The position numbers were made by a program, and so were the translations under genes. Source: Sulfopaludibacter sp963835555 (GTDB lineage: Bacteria; Acidobacteriota; Terriglobia; Bryobacterales; Bryobacteraceae). Taken from it: a stretch of DNA of 64,000 nucleotides. Below the pieces are notes generated by a model, which saw nothing but the letters and a program-made list of their open reading frames with translations, did not search any database and was not told the DNA's origin. This document shows, in pieces, positions 36,562-45,543 of the stretch. The DNA lies in contig CAWIGC010000019.1 in the NCBI GenBank assembly GCA_963835555.1, positions 124,001 through 188,000 on the forward strand. Direction: 5' to 3'. The first letter of the stretch is position 1; every line of letters begins with the position of its first letter.

Positions 36562-37455
36562 TTATTGGGATTTTACTTCTACCCCTGCCAATTCCTCTAA
36601 AACCTTGATAGTAGAGCAGAAATCCTCGTCGGCGTGGCCTGCGCTGATAGCCGTCTGGAAAAGCTGCTGGGTCAAACCGGTCAAAAGTAGTGGTACACCC
36701 AGTTCTTTTCCTGACTCCATCATGAGCCCGATATCCTTATGCATCCACTTGGTGGAGAAGTTGGCCTGGAAGTCCCGTCGGAGCACGAACGGCGCTTTAT
36801 ATGAGATCAAACCGCTCTTGGCGGCACTATTATCCAGGATATCGAGCATCAGCTTCGGTTCGATTCCTCCCTTGGCCGCCAGCACCATGCCTTCGTTAAA
36901 GGCCATGGCGATGTTGCAAAGAATGAGGTTCTGGGTCAATTTAGCCTGCAGGCCCATGCCCGCCGGTCCGCAGTAGTACAGCCGTTTCCCCATGACTTCC
37001 AGGAACGGTTTTGTTTTTTCGAAGACGGCCTGATCGCCTCCCACCATAAAGGTGAGGGTTCCGCCTTCGGCGCCGGGAGTCGATCCGGTGCAGGGAGCGT
37101 CGAGAAAATCTACACCTTTGGCATGGAGCGCTTGGCCGATCTTGCGGCTTTCGCTCGGGCTGATGGTGCTGGCGTCGGCTACGGTAGTTCCCGGACGGGC
37201 CCCATGGATCACACCCTCATCGCCGAGAATGACAGCACTCGCCATCTTCGTGTCGCCGACGCAAAGGAAAATGAAATCGGCATTCTGTGCCACCTCGCGA
37301 GGTGTATTGCAGGCTTTGCCGCCCGCCTCGGCGGCCAGTTTACGTGGCTTATCGGCAGTGTTCGACCAGAGCGCCACTTCGTGCCCGGCGCGCAGGAGAT
37401 TGCGAGCCATGGGATATCCCATGAGCCCCAGACCCAGAAATCCAAGTTTTGCCAT
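36562..37455 (-). CDS. NAD(P)-dependent 3-hydroxyisobutyrate dehydrogenase-family oxidoreductase
   Basis: 297 residues. Rossmann start KLGFLGLGLMGYPMARNLLR (GxGxMGxxM type), substrate-binding segment DAPCTGSTPGAEGGTLTFMV, catalytic-Lys helix GPAGMGLQAKLTQNLILCN, and FSTKWMHKDIGLMMESGKEL from the C-terminal helical domain. The family oxidises beta-hydroxyacids or reduces the semialdehydes (3-hydroxyisobutyrate, tartronate semialdehyde, glyoxylate). Which one cannot be told from sequence alone. Complete and of usual length. Followed on the same strand by the gene-free dxr leader, so transcription is probably separate. Confidence 0.9.
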   Translation of the reverse strand: MAKLGFLGLGLMGYPMARNLLRAGHEVALWSNTADKPRKLAAEAGGKACNTPREVAQNADFIFLCVGDTKMASAVILGDEGVIHGARPGTTVADASTISPSESRKIGQALHAKGVDFLDAPCTGSTPGAEGGTLTFMVGGDQAVFEKTKPFLEVMGKRLYYCGPAGMGLQAKLTQNLILCNIAMAFNEGMVLAAKGGIEPKLMLDILDNSAAKSGLISYKAPFVLRRDFQANFSTKWMHKDIGLMMESGKELGVPLLLTGLTQQLFQTAISAGHADEDFCSTIKVLEELAGVEVKSQ

Positions 37456-37473
37456 AGAAACTGGATTGTACCG

Positions 37474-38419
37474 CTACCACAGGAAGGCACGCCAGGTTGC
37501 CACAACCAGGGCGTGTGTGACGACACCGGCCCGGATGCTTCCCGCCTGGTTCCGTGCCCGTCCGCAGAACCAGCCCATGACCGCCGCAATCGGAACCCAC
37601 GGCCATCCCCGGAACCAAAAATGAACCAGGCCGAACAGAATCGAAGTCACGGCCAGGGCCACCGTGTTATGACCGGTCCAATCTTCTATCCATCCGAGCA
37701 GTACTCCCCGGAAGAAAAACTCTTCCGTCAAGCCCAGCACCCACAGGAACCCGACGAACGTGGCCGCAGCCCACACCAGGCGCGGTTGCACGAAATGGGT
37801 GGCGTGCAGCGCTATGGCGAGCGCGGCAGCGCAGGGAATGAAGAAAAGGAAATTCACAATGCCAATGCGCCACTCTTTCGCGTTAGGCAGAAAGCCGAAT
37901 CCGGTTTCGGGTATGCGCCGCTCCAGCATCAGCGAGAGTACCGCCATGTGAAACAAACCGATGTGTCCCAGAATGGCAGATGTGCTGCCGGTATACATCG
38001 GGGTAGATGAAATCGAAATACCTCCCCACCATCACTGCGGCTACCAGCACCAGGAATGCGCCGTCGGACCACGGCGCGGCGGGAAGAATAACGTACCAGA
38101 AGCAGATCGCGACGGCCAGAGCCGCCAGGCGCAGCAGCGCCAGCCACTGGAACGGAATCCCGCCGCAGCAGCAGATCAGGTAAGGCAAAATCCCCGAGGC
38201 TGCCAGCCACACGGGCAGCCGCGGTCCGGCCAGGCGCTCCCGCGCTTCCGGGAATCCGGCTACCAGATAGAATGGATATTCGGCAAGAAAGGCAACAATG
38301 ACCGGTAACGCCGTGTGGAGAGGAATGCCTTTGACGAGCGCATAACCTATGCCTACCCCGCTCAGCGCGATCGCTCCGATCACTGCCGCCGCCCGGAAGC
38401 CGCCGAGCGTGTTGGCCAT
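37474..38419 (-). CDS. CPBP-family intramembrane (CAAX-type) protease, frame interrupted once
   Basis: About 315 residues with eight or so hydrophobic helices. The N-terminal half (AVIGAIALSGVGIGYALVKG through VLVAAVMVGRYFDFIYPDV) and the C-terminal half are in different frames, change near 38000. The catalytic segment LTEEFFFRGVLLGWIEDW has the EExxxR motif of CPBP glutamic proteases, with the second motif LFGLVHFWFRGWPWVPIAA carrying the His. Function in bacteria ranges from prenyl-protein processing to immunity to self-made peptides; none can be picked here. ATG at 38419 (MANTLGG) or 38428; it overlaps the divergent gene's start region. Confidence 0.82.
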
Positions 38420-39137
38420 CGCGCTCATTCTAACATTGGTGGCCGGGCCGCTCATTTTGCGTGCCGGCGACCCACCCGCCAATCTGGCCAAGCTGGTGGC
38501 CCACCGCGAGACCGAAACCGAGGCCGAGCGTAACCAATACACCTACCGGCAGACGGTGACGATTGAGGAACTGAACGAAAACGGCGCCGCGCGGGGACAG
38601 TATCGTGAAGTGCGCGACATCATCTTCTCGCCGCAGCACGAGCGCACCGAGCAACTCATCGGCAAACCGCAGAACAGTTTGAAGCACCTGATTATGACCG
38701 AAGAAGATTTTCGCGATATCCGCGAGATTCAGCCCCTGGTGCTAACCGATAGCCAGTTGTGGAACTACGAGACCAAACTCCGGGGCGAAGAGAACGTGGA
38801 CGGTGTGGACTGCTGGGTATTGCAGGTTCGCCCCAGGCAAATTCTGGAAGGCCAGCGCTTCTTTGACGGCATGCTCTGGGTGGATCAGAAGGAGTACAAC
38901 ATCGTTCGCATGCAGGGGCAGGCTGTACCGCAGATCCGGACGATGAAGAGCGAAAATCTGTTTCCGCGGTTCACCACCATCCGCAAGCCCATCGATGGAA
39001 AGCACTGGTTTCCTATCTATACCTATGCGGATGACACCCTGCAGTTTCGCACCGGCCCGCAACGGGAGCGCCTGCGCATCGCCTACACCGATTACAAACG
39101 CTTCGGGGCCGAATCCACCTTTACTCCGCACGAGTGA
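38409..39137 (+). CDS. Secreted LolA-like protein of unknown function
   Basis: 242 residues if started at GTG 38409, which gives a signal peptide (VLAIALILTLVAGPLILRAG); an ATG at 38349 is also in frame but would overlap the divergent protease gene more. Body: NQYTYRQTVTIEELNENG, REVRDIIFSPQHERTEQLIG, TDSQLWNYETKLRGEENVDG, CWVLQVRPRQILEGQRFFDG, MLWVDQKEYNIVRMQGQAVP. A long twisted beta-sheet with the short LWVD segment is the pattern of LolA/LolB-like outer-membrane lipoprotein-sorting proteins. No direct evidence for lipoprotein transport. It converges on flgL. Confidence 0.65.
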   Translation: MLAIALILTLVAGPLILRAGDPPANLAKLVAHRETETEAERNQYTYRQTVTIEELNENGAARGQYREVRDIIFSPQHERTEQLIGKPQNSLKHLIMTEEDFRDIREIQPLVLTDSQLWNYETKLRGEENVDGVDCWVLQVRPRQILEGQRFFDGMLWVDQKEYNIVRMQGQAVPQIRTMKSENLFPRFTTIRKPIDGKHWFPIYTYADDTLQFRTGPQRERLRIAYTDYKRFGAESTFTPHE

Positions 39138-40112
39138 TCAGGCCAGATAGTTGAACAGCGTCGAATGGGGCATTTTTCCCTGCATGGTCATGGCCGCCTC
39201 GAGTTGCGTGCTGGCCTGGGTCAGTTCCAAGGCGGCGGTGGGTATGTCGGCATCCTGGATACTGCTGATCTCGGTCTTCAGTTTGGAACTGATGCTGGTG
39301 GCGGAATTGGCCGCGTCCTGGATGCGGTCTTCCAGCGAGCCGTAAAATCCCTGCATCGTGTTCAGGTGGGTGGAAACCTGTTTGATGTTGTCGATGGCGG
39401 TCCGAATGCCCGCCATGTCGTTGTTCTGGAGGGACACACGCAGGCCGTTCAGCGCCGCGAACGCGTTGTTGGAAGTCGGCTTGTAGACTGGATTGCCATT
39501 GTCGTCAAGGAGCGGATTGCCGCTCGCGTCGGTGGCCTGTGTCATCGGTCCGAATATCTCAGCGGCCGTCTTCGACGCCACAAACGTTCCGCCTGAAGGA
39601 TCTTCAATCCGCCGCGTGGACCCTGCCGTTGTCAATGCATCCACACCCGACCCGTCCGCGGCGCTCAAATCGAGCTGGTAGGAAGCGCTGTCGGCCTGGT
39701 CTCCGCTGAAGATATACCGGCCCTGCACCTGAGTCTGGCTGAACGAAACCATCTGCTCCAGCAGGGACTGTGCTTCCGCTGCCATGCTCGATCGGGTGTC
39801 GGCGGTCAGGCTGGTGTCGGTGCCCTGGGCTGCCAGCGTCGTAGCGCGATCCATCAGGGCAATAGCGCCGGTGAGTGCGTTGTCGGCCGATTGGGCGTCG
39901 GTTTCCGCTAAGGTCAGATTGGACTGGATTTGCTGGTTGTGCTGCTGGTTGGCTCGGAGCTGCAGCAGCGTATCGATCTGGTCGGGCGCGTCCGAGGCTA
40001 CGTTGATTCGCTTACCCGAAGAAATCTGGCTGTTCGCTTCGGCAAGTCTCTGCTCGATGCGATTCAGGTTGGCCAGAAAGAGTGCGTTACCGGGATTCAA
40101 GTTCGTAGTCAT
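39138..40112 (-). CDS. flgL: Flagellar hook-associated protein 3 (FlgL)
   Basis: 324 residues. Flagellin-like N-terminus (LNRIEQRLAEANSQISSGKR, NVASDAPDQIDTLLQLRANQ) and C-terminal helix (LELTQASTQLEAAMTMQGKM), with a variable middle. These are the D0/D1 coiled-coil helices that join hook and filament. Gene order flgM-flgN-like-flgK-flgL and the 8-bp gap after flgK identify it as FlgL rather than flagellin. Last gene of the leftward late operon; converges on the LolA-like gene with no space. Confidence 0.93.
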   Translation of the reverse strand: MTTNLNPGNALFLANLNRIEQRLAEANSQISSGKRINVASDAPDQIDTLLQLRANQQHNQQIQSNLTLAETDAQSADNALTGAIALMDRATTLAAQGTDTSLTADTRSSMAAEAQSLLEQMVSFSQTQVQGRYIFSGDQADSASYQLDLSAADGSGVDALTTAGSTRRIEDPSGGTFVASKTAAEIFGPMTQATDASGNPLLDDNGNPVYKPTSNNAFAALNGLRVSLQNNDMAGIRTAIDNIKQVSTHLNTMQGFYGSLEDRIQDAANSATSISSKLKTEISSIQDADIPTAALELTQASTQLEAAMTMQGKMPHSTLFNYLA

Positions 40113-40120
40113 AGCGATTT

Positions 40121-41560
40121 CTACCCTGCGGCGCCGAGGATGTGGACTACAGTCTGAGTGAGTTGGTCCAGGACTGTAATGAGGCGCGAGTTGGCCTCGT
40201 ACGCGGTTTGGAATTGCACCAGTGCCATGGCTTCTTCATTGAGATTCACTCCCGAGTCCAACTGCCTCAGGTTTTGCGCCTGTGCCAGGGCCGACTGTTG
40301 CACGGACTGCCGGCTGGTGGCAGTGGCGAGGGCGCTGCCCACCCGCGAAGCCATATCACCATAAAACTGGGTATAGCTCTCCCCATTGATCATGTCCTCG
40401 CCGGCGGTGGGGTTCGACAGGTTCGCCAGTGCCAGCGGGATTCCATTCACTATCTGGGTTGCCGGATCGGTGGACACCAGGGTCGATGCAGTCGCTGCCG
40501 GATTGAGCGCCAGCGTCTTAGCGACGTCAGTCGCGTTCGAGCTGTACACAAACAGGGCTGTGGCTCCGGAATTCACCGTGGGGTCCGTCGAAGTCCCCTG
40601 GGTCAGAAGCTGGTTGACCCGGTCGGCAAACTGTTTGGCCAGGTTGTTCAGATCGCCCGCCTGGTAGGCATCTCCAATATAAGAAGGCAACACGGTGTTG
40701 CGTACGTCGAGCAGCGCTCCCAGTTGGCCGCCGGTAATCTTGCCGGTGACGTCGGCTCCGTCCGCCGCGCGGATATGTGCCGTGGGAGGGCCGTCCTCAT
40801 TAGTGGGCGGGGGATCTGTGGGCAGCTCCAGAGAATAGCTGATCGCGTATTGCTTGTCCTCGATCAGCATCGGCGTCTGGCCGCCTAACAGCAGCGTGTA
40901 GGACCCGTCGCTTTGCTGCATTGCGGTGAAGCTGACGTACTGCGAAAGCTGCTCCATGGTGCTATGCATCTGCGCATCCAGCCCGGCATCCTTGCGGTTG
41001 CCGGCCATGATCTGGCTGTTGTACTGGCTCAGTTGCCCAACCAGTTGGTTCACCTGATTCACGGTCTGCTGCAACTGGATGTTGGTGTTCTGCGTAACTT
41101 GCCCGAGACCCATGGCGGTGTCCTGAAACGCGTTGGCTACCGTGCCTGCAGCATTGATCACGGTCTGCCGTGCGTTGGCATCGGTGGGCGTCTGCCCCCA
41201 GGCCGAGAACGCCTGGAACAAACCGTTGAGGGAACTCGGAATGCCGGAGTTGCCCGTGATATCGAAGTAAGACTGCAGGGAGGTCAGGCTGCCCACGTCT
41301 TGAGAAGACTCGCCCAGCAAGGTGTTTTGCTGGCGGACTGCCTGTTCGTCGAATTCGTTGCGCGAACTAAGCACGTCAGAGGCCACTACACCGCCGGAAT
41401 CGCCCCGGGTGGGATCGAACTTCCGGGCCTCCAGTGTCATGGTCTGCCTGGCGTAGCCCGGGGTCGAGGAATTGACCACGTTATTCTGGGTCACGCTTAA
41501 TACCTGGTCATAGGCCTTGAGAGCCGAGGCTGACGTGACCAGTGAGGAAAGAAGTGACAT
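40121..41560 (-). CDS. flgK: Flagellar hook-associated protein 1 (FlgK)
   Basis: 479 residues. ATG at 41560 gives MSLLSSLVTSASALKAYDQV, and the rod-hook signature VTQNNVVNSSTPGYARQTMT follows. Middle helices and a C-terminal FlgG-like end (GVNLNEEAMALVQFQTAYEA, NSRLITVLDQLTQTVVHIL), both required for FlgK. First hook-filament junction protein. The frame is open 34 codons upstream but that part overlaps the preceding gene and lacks the family start. Between flgN-like gene (5 bp) and flgL (8 bp). Confidence 0.96.
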   Translation of the reverse strand: MSLLSSLVTSASALKAYDQVLSVTQNNVVNSSTPGYARQTMTLEARKFDPTRGDSGGVVASDVLSSRNEFDEQAVRQQNTLLGESSQDVGSLTSLQSYFDITGNSGIPSSLNGLFQAFSAWGQTPTDANARQTVINAAGTVANAFQDTAMGLGQVTQNTNIQLQQTVNQVNQLVGQLSQYNSQIMAGNRKDAGLDAQMHSTMEQLSQYVSFTAMQQSDGSYTLLLGGQTPMLIEDKQYAISYSLELPTDPPPTNEDGPPTAHIRAADGADVTGKITGGQLGALLDVRNTVLPSYIGDAYQAGDLNNLAKQFADRVNQLLTQGTSTDPTVNSGATALFVYSSNATDVAKTLALNPAATASTLVSTDPATQIVNGIPLALANLSNPTAGEDMINGESYTQFYGDMASRVGSALATATSRQSVQQSALAQAQNLRQLDSGVNLNEEAMALVQFQTAYEANSRLITVLDQLTQTVVHILGAAG

Positions 41561-41565
41561 AGGTA

Positions 41566-41928
41566 CTATCCTTGCAACCAGACTCGCGCCACGCCGGAAA
41601 TCTCGGGCGGGCTCCCCAGGGCCGTGTAGCCGCCCAGTTTGGCGCGGAGTATCTGGAACCATTTGCGATGATGCTCAGCCGCGGTTTGCTGAAGACAGCC
41701 GGCCCTGCGAACCGCACCCCGCAAGCGGACGGCTTGCGCCAGAAGCGCGGGATCGCCGGCATGTCCCGGCAACTCCGGCGTACACTCCTCCAGCGCGGAT
41801 TGCGCGGTTCTCAACGTCACCCGGCACTCCTCCAGGTTCTCAAGCGAGGGGCACACCAACAACTCGCCGGCCCGTTCGAGCGCGAAACAGGCCTCCGCCA
41901 TCCGGGCTTGCAGGTCTGCGGCGAGCAT
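41566..41928 (-). CDS. Probable FlgN-type flagellar export chaperone
   Basis: 120 residues, mostly helical (AADLQARMAEACFALERAGE, NLEECRVTLRTAQSALEE, QAVRLRGAVRRAGCLQQTA) with no signal peptide. Sequence similarity to FlgN is not obvious by eye, but FlgN proteins are short, helical and poorly conserved, and this gene sits exactly at the flgN position, 2 bp after flgM and 5 bp before flgK. It would bind FlgK and FlgL before export. Call rests mainly on context. Confidence 0.6.
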   Translation of the reverse strand: MLAADLQARMAEACFALERAGELLVCPSLENLEECRVTLRTAQSALEECTPELPGHAGDPALLAQAVRLRGAVRRAGCLQQTAAEHHRKWFQILRAKLGGYTALGSPPEISGVARVWLQG

Positions 41929-41930
41929 CG

Positions 41931-42236
41931 TTATCTCATTCCGGATGCCAGGAGGTCGGCTACCATGCCGCGGCTGGTTGCCGCCGGGTCCGATTGATAA
42001 AGCCCGCTTTGATACTGCCCCGCCAGCGCCTGCACCTTACCGGCCCGCGAAGACGCGGATGTCGCCATGGCCCGGGCGAGCGTTCCCAAGGCGCCCGATA
42101 GTTCGACGCGATCGCCGCCGCTAGCGGCGGCCGCGCTAGACCGCGAAGTAGCTCCCTTGCCTGTATTTTGCAGTTCCTGTGTGCGCGCTGACCCTGCGGA
42201 TGCCGCTCCGGTCAGATTCTGATCGTAGACTTTCAT
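41931..42236 (-). CDS. flgM: Anti-sigma-28 factor FlgM
   Basis: 101 residues. N-terminal half is disordered and Ser/Ala/Gly-rich, as required for export through the flagellar channel; C-terminal half is the sigma-28-binding part (DRVELSGALGTLARAM, SRAGKVQALAGQYQSGLY, AATSRGMVADLLASG), with the typical V-x-x-L-x-x-x-Y-x-x-G-x-Y order. It holds FliA inactive until the hook is complete. First gene of flgM-flgN-like-flgK-flgL; a sigma-28-like promoter lies 26 bp upstream. Confidence 0.88.
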   Translation of the reverse strand: MKVYDQNLTGAASAGSARTQELQNTGKGATSRSSAAAASGGDRVELSGALGTLARAMATSASSRAGKVQALAGQYQSGLYQSDPAATSRGMVADLLASGMR

Positions 42237-42261
42237 TGCGATGCCACCTTGCCTGACTTAC

Positions 42262-42289
42262 ATATCGGATTCCCGGCGATGGAACTTTA
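42262..42289 (-). promoter_or_regulatory. Sigma-28-like promoter of the flgM operon
   Basis: Minus strand: TAAAGTTC (42289-42282) and, after 12 nt, TCCGATAT (42269-42262), to be compared with the sigma-28 consensus TAAAGTTT-N11-GCCGATAA. The -35 matches 7 of 8 and the -10 core CCGATA is intact; the spacer is 1 nt longer than usual. It is 26 bp from the flgM ATG, the expected place for a late flagellar promoter. Confidence 0.6.
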
Positions 42290-42321
42290 GTTCCCGGACA
42301 GAAATATTTTCGGGTCTCCGC

Positions 42322-42348
42322 TAAAGTTTCTGCCATTCCTGCCGATTG
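42322..42348 (+). promoter_or_regulatory. Near-perfect sigma-28 promoter for the sigma-54 activator gene
   Basis: TAAAGTTT (42322-42329), exactly 11 nt, GCCGATTG (42341-42348): 8 of 8 and 6 of 8 against the sigma-28 consensus with ideal spacing. The ATG of the activator is at 42360 (or 42366), so the leader would be only about 6-12 nt; a GAGG at 42351-42354 could still serve the second ATG. Back to back with the flgM promoter. Confidence 0.65.
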
Positions 42349-42359
42349 CTGAGGTGTAA

Positions 42360-43733
42360 ATGCCCATGGACGCCAACCGAGTGCTCTGGATCGCCGAAAC
42401 CGCCGCCCCCTCCCCAACGCCCCCCGGCGCCTGGGAGGTGCGCTATCGCACGCCGGATGCGGCCCTGCGAGAGGCTCTGGCTGGAGATCCGCAAGCTATC
42501 GTACTGGAGTTTCCTCTGGCGGGCTGGACCCCGCCCGCTCTCTGGGAACGGGTGCAGCAACTGGCGCCCGGTGTCCCTGTGCTCCTGCGCGATCCTCAGG
42601 CGACCCTACAGGATGCTGTCCGCATGGCCCGTCTGGGCATCTACCAGTTCCTCACCGAAAGCGAGGATCCTTTTCGCCTGATCGAACAAGCTGTCGAGAG
42701 CCGCCGCACCGGGAATCTGGCGCGGCTCGCGGTACAGGTGTGCCGCGAGGAATGGGGCGAATTACTGCTGGGCGACAGCCCCGAAATGCGACAAGTAAAG
42801 CACATCATTCGCATGGTGGGCAACCGGCGGGCGACCGTTCTGATCACCGGTGAAACCGGAACAGGCAAAGAAGTAGCCGCACTCGCGATTCACCGGGCAG
42901 CATCGCGTCGTAAGGGCCCCATGGTAGCGATCAACTGCAGCGCACTTCCCGAGAATCTGCTGGAGGCCGAACTGTTCGGACATGTCCGCGGAGCGTTCAC
43001 AGGAGCCGTTCAGAACCGAACCGGCCGGTTCGAGCAGGCACAGGGAGGAACCCTATTTCTGGACGAAATAGGGGAGCTTCCCCTGGATCTCCAGGTCAAG
43101 CTCCTGCGCGTTCTCCAGGAGCGGGAGTACCAGCGGCTGGGAAGCTCGGAAACGATCAAAGCCGATATCCGGGTGATCGCTGCCACGAATTGCGACCTGA
43201 TGCGCAAAATCGAGCAAGGCGCCTTTCGCGAAGACCTGTACTACAGGCTCAACGTCGTGCCGATTCAGATGCCTCCCTTGCGACACCGCCCGGAAGACAT
43301 CCCGGCACTGGCGGCGCACTTCGTAGAGAAAATCTGCGTACTGGAAGAGGTGGAGCGGAAGATACTGCTGCCGGAGGTTCTGGAGCGGTTGTGCGGTTAC
43401 TCCTGGCCGGGGAATGTCCGGCAACTGGAAAATGCGGTTGAGATGGCCATAGCGCTGAGTGGCGAGCGCCGGTCGCTCCTGGCGCACGATTTCCCTCTAC
43501 CCGTGCCGGCACGTGCCCGCACGGCAGTGCCAGGAGCATCGCCCTTAGTGTCAGTTCCCGATGACGGCCTGGATTACGAGCAGACGTTGGCCGTGATCGA
43601 GCGCAGCATCCTGGAGCAGGCGCTACGCAAGACCAACGGGAACAAAAAAGCCGCGGCCGAAATGCTGCGGCTCAAGCGCACTACGCTCGCGGCCAAAGTG
43701 CGCAGCCTGGACTCTCTGGCGGTGTGCAACTGA
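42360..43733 (+). CDS. Sigma-54-dependent activator (NtrC/FleQ type) with degenerate receiver
   Basis: 457 residues. AAA+ domain: Walker A LITGETGTGKEVAALAIHRA, GAFTGA loop in FGHVRGAFTGAVQNRTGRFE, Walker B GGTLFLDEIGELPLDLQVKL, arginine region REDLYYRLNVVPIQMPPLR, and SWPGNVRQLENAVEMAIAL. C-terminal Fis-type helix-turn-helix (NGNKKAAAEMLRLKRTTLAA). The N-terminal 115 residues look like a receiver domain but lack the phosphorylatable Asp (AIVLEFPLAG) and the Lys (YQFLTES), as in FleQ-like flagellar master regulators. It would activate sigma-54 flagellar promoters. Divergent from flgM; its 3' end overlaps the convergent gene. Confidence 0.9.
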   Translation: MPMDANRVLWIAETAAPSPTPPGAWEVRYRTPDAALREALAGDPQAIVLEFPLAGWTPPALWERVQQLAPGVPVLLRDPQATLQDAVRMARLGIYQFLTESEDPFRLIEQAVESRRTGNLARLAVQVCREEWGELLLGDSPEMRQVKHIIRMVGNRRATVLITGETGTGKEVAALAIHRAASRRKGPMVAINCSALPENLLEAELFGHVRGAFTGAVQNRTGRFEQAQGGTLFLDEIGELPLDLQVKLLRVLQEREYQRLGSSETIKADIRVIAATNCDLMRKIEQGAFREDLYYRLNVVPIQMPPLRHRPEDIPALAAHFVEKICVLEEVERKILLPEVLERLCGYSWPGNVRQLENAVEMAIALSGERRSLLAHDFPLPVPARARTAVPGASPLVSVPDDGLDYEQTLAVIERSILEQALRKTNGNKKAAAEMLRLKRTTLAAKVRSLDSLAVCN

Positions 43734-45502
43734 GCATCACCACAAGTATTCCCTGGCGATCTCGCCGCTTGTCATAGCCATCCAGCACGTGCACGACGCG
43801 GATCTTTTTCAGCGATACCGGAGAGAGTTGGCCGATGGGGATATAGATGATGGTGCGGCCCATGCGCGAAGCGATGGTTTTGAAGATGGAGCGCGGCGGC
43901 CGGGCGGCCACATAGACGACATAGCGGTGAATCGAATAATCCAATGAGGCCAGCAGCAGCCGCTCCGATTTCGATTCGGCGAACTCGTAATCGGCATCCT
44001 GCCAGACGTCGTACATGCGCCGCGGTGGCAAGGTCATCAGGAACCCGCCATACTCGGCGCGGCCGATCCCCGGACCCACCAGATTGTCGAACGGGAAGGT
44101 CGAGTAGAACGCCATATCGGATTCGTTCTGGTTCTCGCCCAGCCAGGTGGTCATATAGGAGTAGCGATTGTCGCGGTCTTCATCGAAGATCACCACCACG
44201 CTGCCCACTTCGCCGTGGATCTTCTGGAACTGCCGCACGTAGACGCGCTTTTCGTGCCACTTGCGGATGGTCTCGCGCATATCGATGCCGTCGAGAATGG
44301 AGGTGGTGAAGGGCTCGACCCGGACGCGCTCTTCGGAGAGGATGCTCTTGCCTTTTTTCTTCAGGAAGCGGCCATAATCTTCGATTACCAGGTCCTCGGG
44401 CGGATAGGAGCAGATTCCGGATCCGTTGAGCTGGCTGGCCCACTCGCCTGGAAATTTCTCCTTCTTGCGCGGCTTCAGACCATAGGGGCGGAGCCTCTGC
44501 TTGGTGCTGGGAAGCCGGCGGCGCAGGCGGATCCGTCGCGTGTCGCGCCACATTTCTTCTCCCGAGATGCGCACCGTCAGCAAGTCCGATTCGAGCTTTT
44601 GGGGCGGGTATTTTCCGGCCACCTCCCAGACGTCCCAGGCGTAATTGTCGTCGGCGATGCCGCGCGCGGCCACGGTCAGATCGAAGATGCCCGCGCTGAG
44701 TTGATTGCCGCCGAGCGCGAGGTTGCGGGTGTAACGGGCCAGCAGGCGGCGCTGCCAGTGCGCAACGCGTTCCCCCGTGTCTGGCCTCGTACTCCTTTTC
44801 GGCTTCGCGCAAAACGGCCAGTTGGGCGTGGCGGCGGTCGATCAGCTTCCAGTCGGTCATCAGGTGCCGGAAGTTCTCGTAGCGCCACTGAAGCTGGGGA
44901 TACTCGACGGTGATTTCCGCCAGGGATTCGGGGTGCGGATGGAGCAACTCCACGCCATCGCGCCGAAGGCGGGCCATGGGCTGCCCCTGCGGTTCTTCCA
45001 TGGCGTCGAGCACCGGGTCGAGAAGGTTCAAAGATACCACCACCAGGACCGTGGCATCCGGGTCGGTGCCCTGCAGTTTCCAGGCGATACCAGCGGCGTG
45101 CCGCGCCAGATCTTCGCTGCGCGCCTGCGGGTAGACCCGGTAGGCCTCGATATAACGGGCCAGGCCGATGTGCCGGATGGCGTACGAATCGGGATAGGCA
45201 TCCCGCAGATGAGGACGCTGTCCCGCGTCGGGATCGGCGAAGACGATTTCGGCGCCGGTTTCAAGGCCTGTGCGGATGGCTTCGGTAAACGGGTCGGCCG
45301 GTTCGATGGGAACGTAGATGGCCTGATCTTCACCGGTTGCCTCGTCCGGGTAAAAGATCAACGACATCTCCGGCAGCCGTCCTACGGCGCGCAGCCAGGC
45401 GTCGCGCAACGTGACCGGCAATTCCAGAGCGATGACCCGGGGCCGGTCCCGCAGGATCGCCTGCCGCACCTCGATGGCGAATTCCAGCCGGTTCGGCACC
45501 AC
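43681..45502 (-). CDS. Large TraB/ChaN-like protein paired with an AAA ATPase, frame interrupted
   Basis: About 600 residues when one frame change near 44775 (at a CCCCC run) is corrected. First third: RLEFAIEVRQAILRDRPRVI, ALELPVTLRDAWLRAVGRLP, PIEPADPFTEAIRTGLETGA, GIAWKLQGTDPDATVLVVVS, a pattern like TraB/PrgY, ChaN and DUF5682 proteins. The rest is unfamiliar: a helix-rich middle with basic segment LRPYGLKPRKKEKFPGEW, and a globular C-terminal part (VVVIFDEDRDNRYSYMTTWL, MTLPPRRMYDVWQDADYEF). GTG at 45502 is the first usable start, but the frame upstream (FRFLILGSLKRGRFTYFP) looks coding, so the real start is probably the ATG near 45570 with an indel in a GGGG run. No known function. Confidence 0.6.
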
Positions 45503-45543
45503 CGGAAAGTAGGTGAAGCGTCCGCGTTTCAGGCTTCCCAGGA

